NCBI GenBank assembly: GCA_945859605.1
Contig: OX243811.1
Location: 51,220,376-51,284,375, forward strand
Length of the DNA stretch: 64,000 bases
Source of the DNA: Lumbricus rubellus
Taxonomy: Eukaryota; Annelida; Clitellata; Crassiclitellata; Lumbricidae
Direction of reading: 5' to 3'
The notes beneath the pieces are model-generated. The model saw nothing but the letters and a program-made list of their open reading frames with translations, was not told the DNA's origin and ran no database searches. The number at the start of each line of letters is the position of its first letter. Positions within the stretch are counted from its first letter, which is position 1. Both the position numbers and the translations under genes were made by a program. Below, one piece after another: positions 61,990-64,000 of the stretch.

Positions 61990-62118
61990 GACTATTTGGG
62001 AATTGGGATGCAGAAGCTGATTGGTTAGAACACCCGTAGAGGGTACATGTTCAAACAATTGCAGCTGAGGGCCCTGAGAAAGTCCTTCATTCACAATTGT
62101 TCAGTTCCATTAGACAAT
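61990..62118 (+). repeat. Degenerate CORE-SINE copy
   Basis: A tRNA-like start (GATTGGTTAGAACACC...TGTTCAAACAA) is followed by GGGCCCTGAGAAAGTCC and TTCATTCACAATTGTTCAG, which line up with GGACCTTGGGCAAGTCC and TTCACTTACAATTGCTCAG of the full-length SINE at 1957-2168. The 3' LINE-like tail is absent. Confidence 0.65.
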
Positions 62119-62221
62119 CAGTAGCAGTTTATAAATGCATAATCATAATAATAATTTAACTGAATACTTTCATCTGTGTAGCCCATTATAATACTTCCTC
62201 CTAATTCACACAAGCAAAAAG

Positions 62222-62288
62222 ATTCAAACCTTGGACATCGAAGCAATAAGCCAGTTGTTAACCATATTGCCAATCTTACATAATTATA
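62222..62288 (-). repeat. tRNA-derived SINE remnant
   Basis: On the - strand, TGGCAATATGGTTAACAACT resembles an A-box region and AAGGTTTGAATCT fits the B-box consensus GGTTCRANTC. The spacing is tRNA-like. No body or tail is recognisable. Confidence 0.5.
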
Positions 62289-62789
62289 ATCATAAACTTG
62301 TGTGGTATATAAAATATCTGAGGACATAGCACAGTCAATGATATCTATCACATCAGAACTAGTTTTGCATATATGTCATCAATACTGCCACATTAATTTG
62401 AGTCGCTCTCATGATGGAGCACAAGAACTATATTCCTTAGTTATGAATGTAACGTCTGTTATAGAAGGTAAAGTAACCAATATGTCATTGGTCGAATGTT
62501 GATTTCTTTGTCAATGATGACACCAAGAAACATGCATGTAGGCAAATGATGAATCTGCATTATTTAGTGCTGATGCCATCCTTCAAGACTACTTTGTACT
62601 ACACAGTACCAGCTAAAGTCCTAGTGGTCACAGAATTATGTTAGCTTATGCAAGAACTTAGTTGTACCAATCAATAAAGCAGTGCCATTCAGCATCATCA
62701 CATTGCATCACACACAAAATTTGTTACAATTTTCAGACTTCCCAACTAACTAAAAACTTGTTCACTTCTCACTGTCTGTCCACCTTTCT

Positions 62790-62880
62790 CTCTCCATTTC
62801 AGTTTTGGTATCTCTCCCTCCCTTCCCTATCCCTCCCCTCACCCCCTTCCTCCCTCCCCTCCCCCCTCCCTCTCTCTCAC
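62790..62880. repeat. (CTCCC)n-type pyrimidine tract
   Basis: CTCCCTCCCTTCC-like run downstream of the YTHDF stop; purine-rich on the YTHDF sense strand. Confidence 0.9.
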
Positions 62881-62971
62881 ATCATCACAAGTGTGAGTAT
62901 GTCTACACAACAACCTGATGATCAGCCTCTGCGTTAAAACCCAACTACTGCCGCCAACATGAAATTTTTTC

Positions 62972-64000
62972 TCAAGTAGTTTTGTCGCTCACCTTCTTAC
63001 ACGACTCCTCTTCTTGACGTTTCTCGTAATGACTGAAGTCATCGAAAATCGACGTCGTGTGGCGATACTGGTGCAGAATGCGTAGCACCTGTTTGCCCTT
63101 TTCCGAAGGAACTTCCTGTGTATCACGTGAATTTGTAACTGGCTTGTTCTCATTGTTCTCCAATTTGATGTGGCGCAGCTGACTGTTTGGAACGTCTTTT
63201 ACGTAGATCCATTTCACTTCGAACTGTCCTTTCCACTTGCTCTGAGCCCAGACGCCTGACGTCGCATGGTAGTCCACTGCGCTCGTCATCTCCGCCATAC
63301 CGCAGAAATGGCCGCTACCGTTGACGCTGAAGAACAGATAGACCTGGCCTTTGCCTTCACGCTCTCGAAACGCCGCATCCAGTCTCTTGTTGCCGTATTC
63401 GGTGCTGCACCAGATGCCGTACTTGATCGAACGATGAATGTCGTCCTCCGAGTAACTCTTGATGATGAAGTACCTCGCCGCCTTCGGATTCAGGTCAAAC
63501 TCCTTCGGGTTGTAGAGGTTCGCGTTCACTAGCTTATCCAGAACAGTGTTCGACGGTGTTAAACCGCCAGAAGGAGCAGCACCTCCATCACACGCTGCAT
63601 ACCGATAGCTACCGGTGCTTGGACCAGCAGCTAATCCAGCGGAATTCATAGCCATCGGCCTCTTGCGTGATGCTGCCCAGCCTTCGTGTGGCTGAGAGGT
63701 CGCCTGCTTCATCATTGCGCCGCCATCGTTCTTCGTATCCCACATACCGTAATCTGCGGCATTTCTGCCGCCAGACGGAAGTGGGGCGCGCGGAAAAGCC
63801 CTCGGTCTGGATGCTGACTGTGCCGGCTGGCTCGCTATGTTCGCCCATGTCGCCTTCTTCGAATTCGAAGCGGCAAGAGAACCGTTGATGTACGCGCTGG
63901 TCGAGTCGCTGCCGTTGTTTCGCTTGCTGCCGACCGTCATGCCCTTCATGCTCTGCTCAAGAGCTTTTACTCCACCGTCCTCTTTCTGCCCGTTCATGCC
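62972..64000 (-). CDS. YTHDF: YTHDF-family m6A mRNA reader (5' part outside window)
   Basis: Known role: YTHDF proteins are cytoplasmic readers that bind N6-methyladenosine in mRNA through a YTH domain and affect mRNA decay and translation. Seen: the frame is open to the window edge, so the Met at 63997 is probably internal. Residues are numbered from that Met. Residues 1-150 are low-complexity, rich in Ser/Ala/Gly/Asn, as in YTHDF N-terminal regions. The YTH domain starts near NPKEFDL (163-169) and runs through [86 protein letters not shown] and [17 protein letters not shown]. Trp196, Trp250 and Trp255 have the spacing of the m6A aromatic cage. The last six residues (VSDKTT) are doubtful, because AAGAAG|GTGAGC at 62998-62987 is a near-perfect splice donor. 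The gene converges on EXT1. Confidence 0.95.
   Translation of the reverse strand, partial: GMNGQKEDGGVKALEQSMKGMTVGSKRNNGSDSTSAYINGSLAASNSKKATWANIASQPAQSASRPRAFPRAPLPSGGRNAADYGMWDTKNDGGAMMKQATSQPHEGWAASRKRPMAMNSAGLAAGPSTGSYRYAACDGGAAPSGGLTPSNTVLDKLVNANLYNPKEFDLNPKAARYFIIKSYSEDDIHRSIKYGIWCSTEYGNKRLDAAFREREGKGQVYLFFSVNGSGHFCGMAEMTSAVDYHATSGVWAQSKWKGQFEVKWIYVKDVPNSQLRHIKLENNENKPVTNSRDTQEVPSEKGKQVLRILHQYRHTTSIFDDFSHYEKRQEEESCKKVSDKTT

Noticed and set aside
1..64000. CRISPR array, phage, operon or other prokaryotic defence system
   Set aside because: The tandem repeats lack unique spacers, and the genes are spliced metazoan genes; there are no ribosome binding sites or operons.

Overview
The window is from a metazoan nuclear genome, almost certainly an invertebrate. 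It is AT-rich and gene-poor, with spliced genes that have GT-AG introns of 0.5-4.3 kb, many tRNA-derived SINE remnants, 5'-truncated LINEs, and non-autonomous DNA transposons with intact target-site duplications (TSDs). No species is named: the proteins place it in Metazoa but give no safe phylum.

Only two protein-coding genes can be supported, both in the last third. (1) An EXT1 (exostosin-1, heparan sulfate polymerase) orthologue lies on the + strand. Eight consecutive coding exons (43554-43628, 45164-45290, 47360-47479, 51811-52062, 52821-52907, 54052-54141, 54656-54816, 55737-56127) join in frame and encode about 433 C-terminal residues: the end of the GT47 domain and the whole GT64 domain. 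The N-terminal exons were not found. (2) A YTHDF-type m6A reader lies on the - strand (64000 to 62972, 5' end beyond the window), with the complete YTH domain and its aromatic-cage tryptophans. The two genes converge tail to tail across about 6.8 kb.

Bases 1-43553 hold no gene I can support. Most open frames there are short, low in complexity or repeat-derived. What stands out are mobile elements: five hAT-like elements with perfect 8-bp TSDs (13983-14925, 16966-17639, 27665-28961, 29611-30045, 39107-41270), the last carrying a nested 0.85-kb TIR element (39954-40806); two copies in opposite orientation of one MITE family (about 5591-6025 and 25403-25814); a palindromic mariner-like element (23656-24831); a 383-bp mariner/IS630-type deletion derivative with transposase-like codons (38625-39007); LINE remnants (6950-8065, 22470-23225, 34690-34830, 57947-58250); and CORE-SINE/tRNA-SINE copies. 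A CpG-enriched patch at about 10.4-11.3 kb is the best candidate for an unrecognised regulatory region or first exon.

The most informative non-coding observation is a SINE-LINE partnership. The SINE at 1957-2168 has a tRNA head, a MIR-like core and a 3' tail that matches the 3' end of the LINE copies at 22.5 and 58.0 kb, including the last codons (S-A-S-E-stop) of the LINE ORF. I found no CRISPR, phage, operon or other prokaryotic system, and no convincing wholly new protein system.
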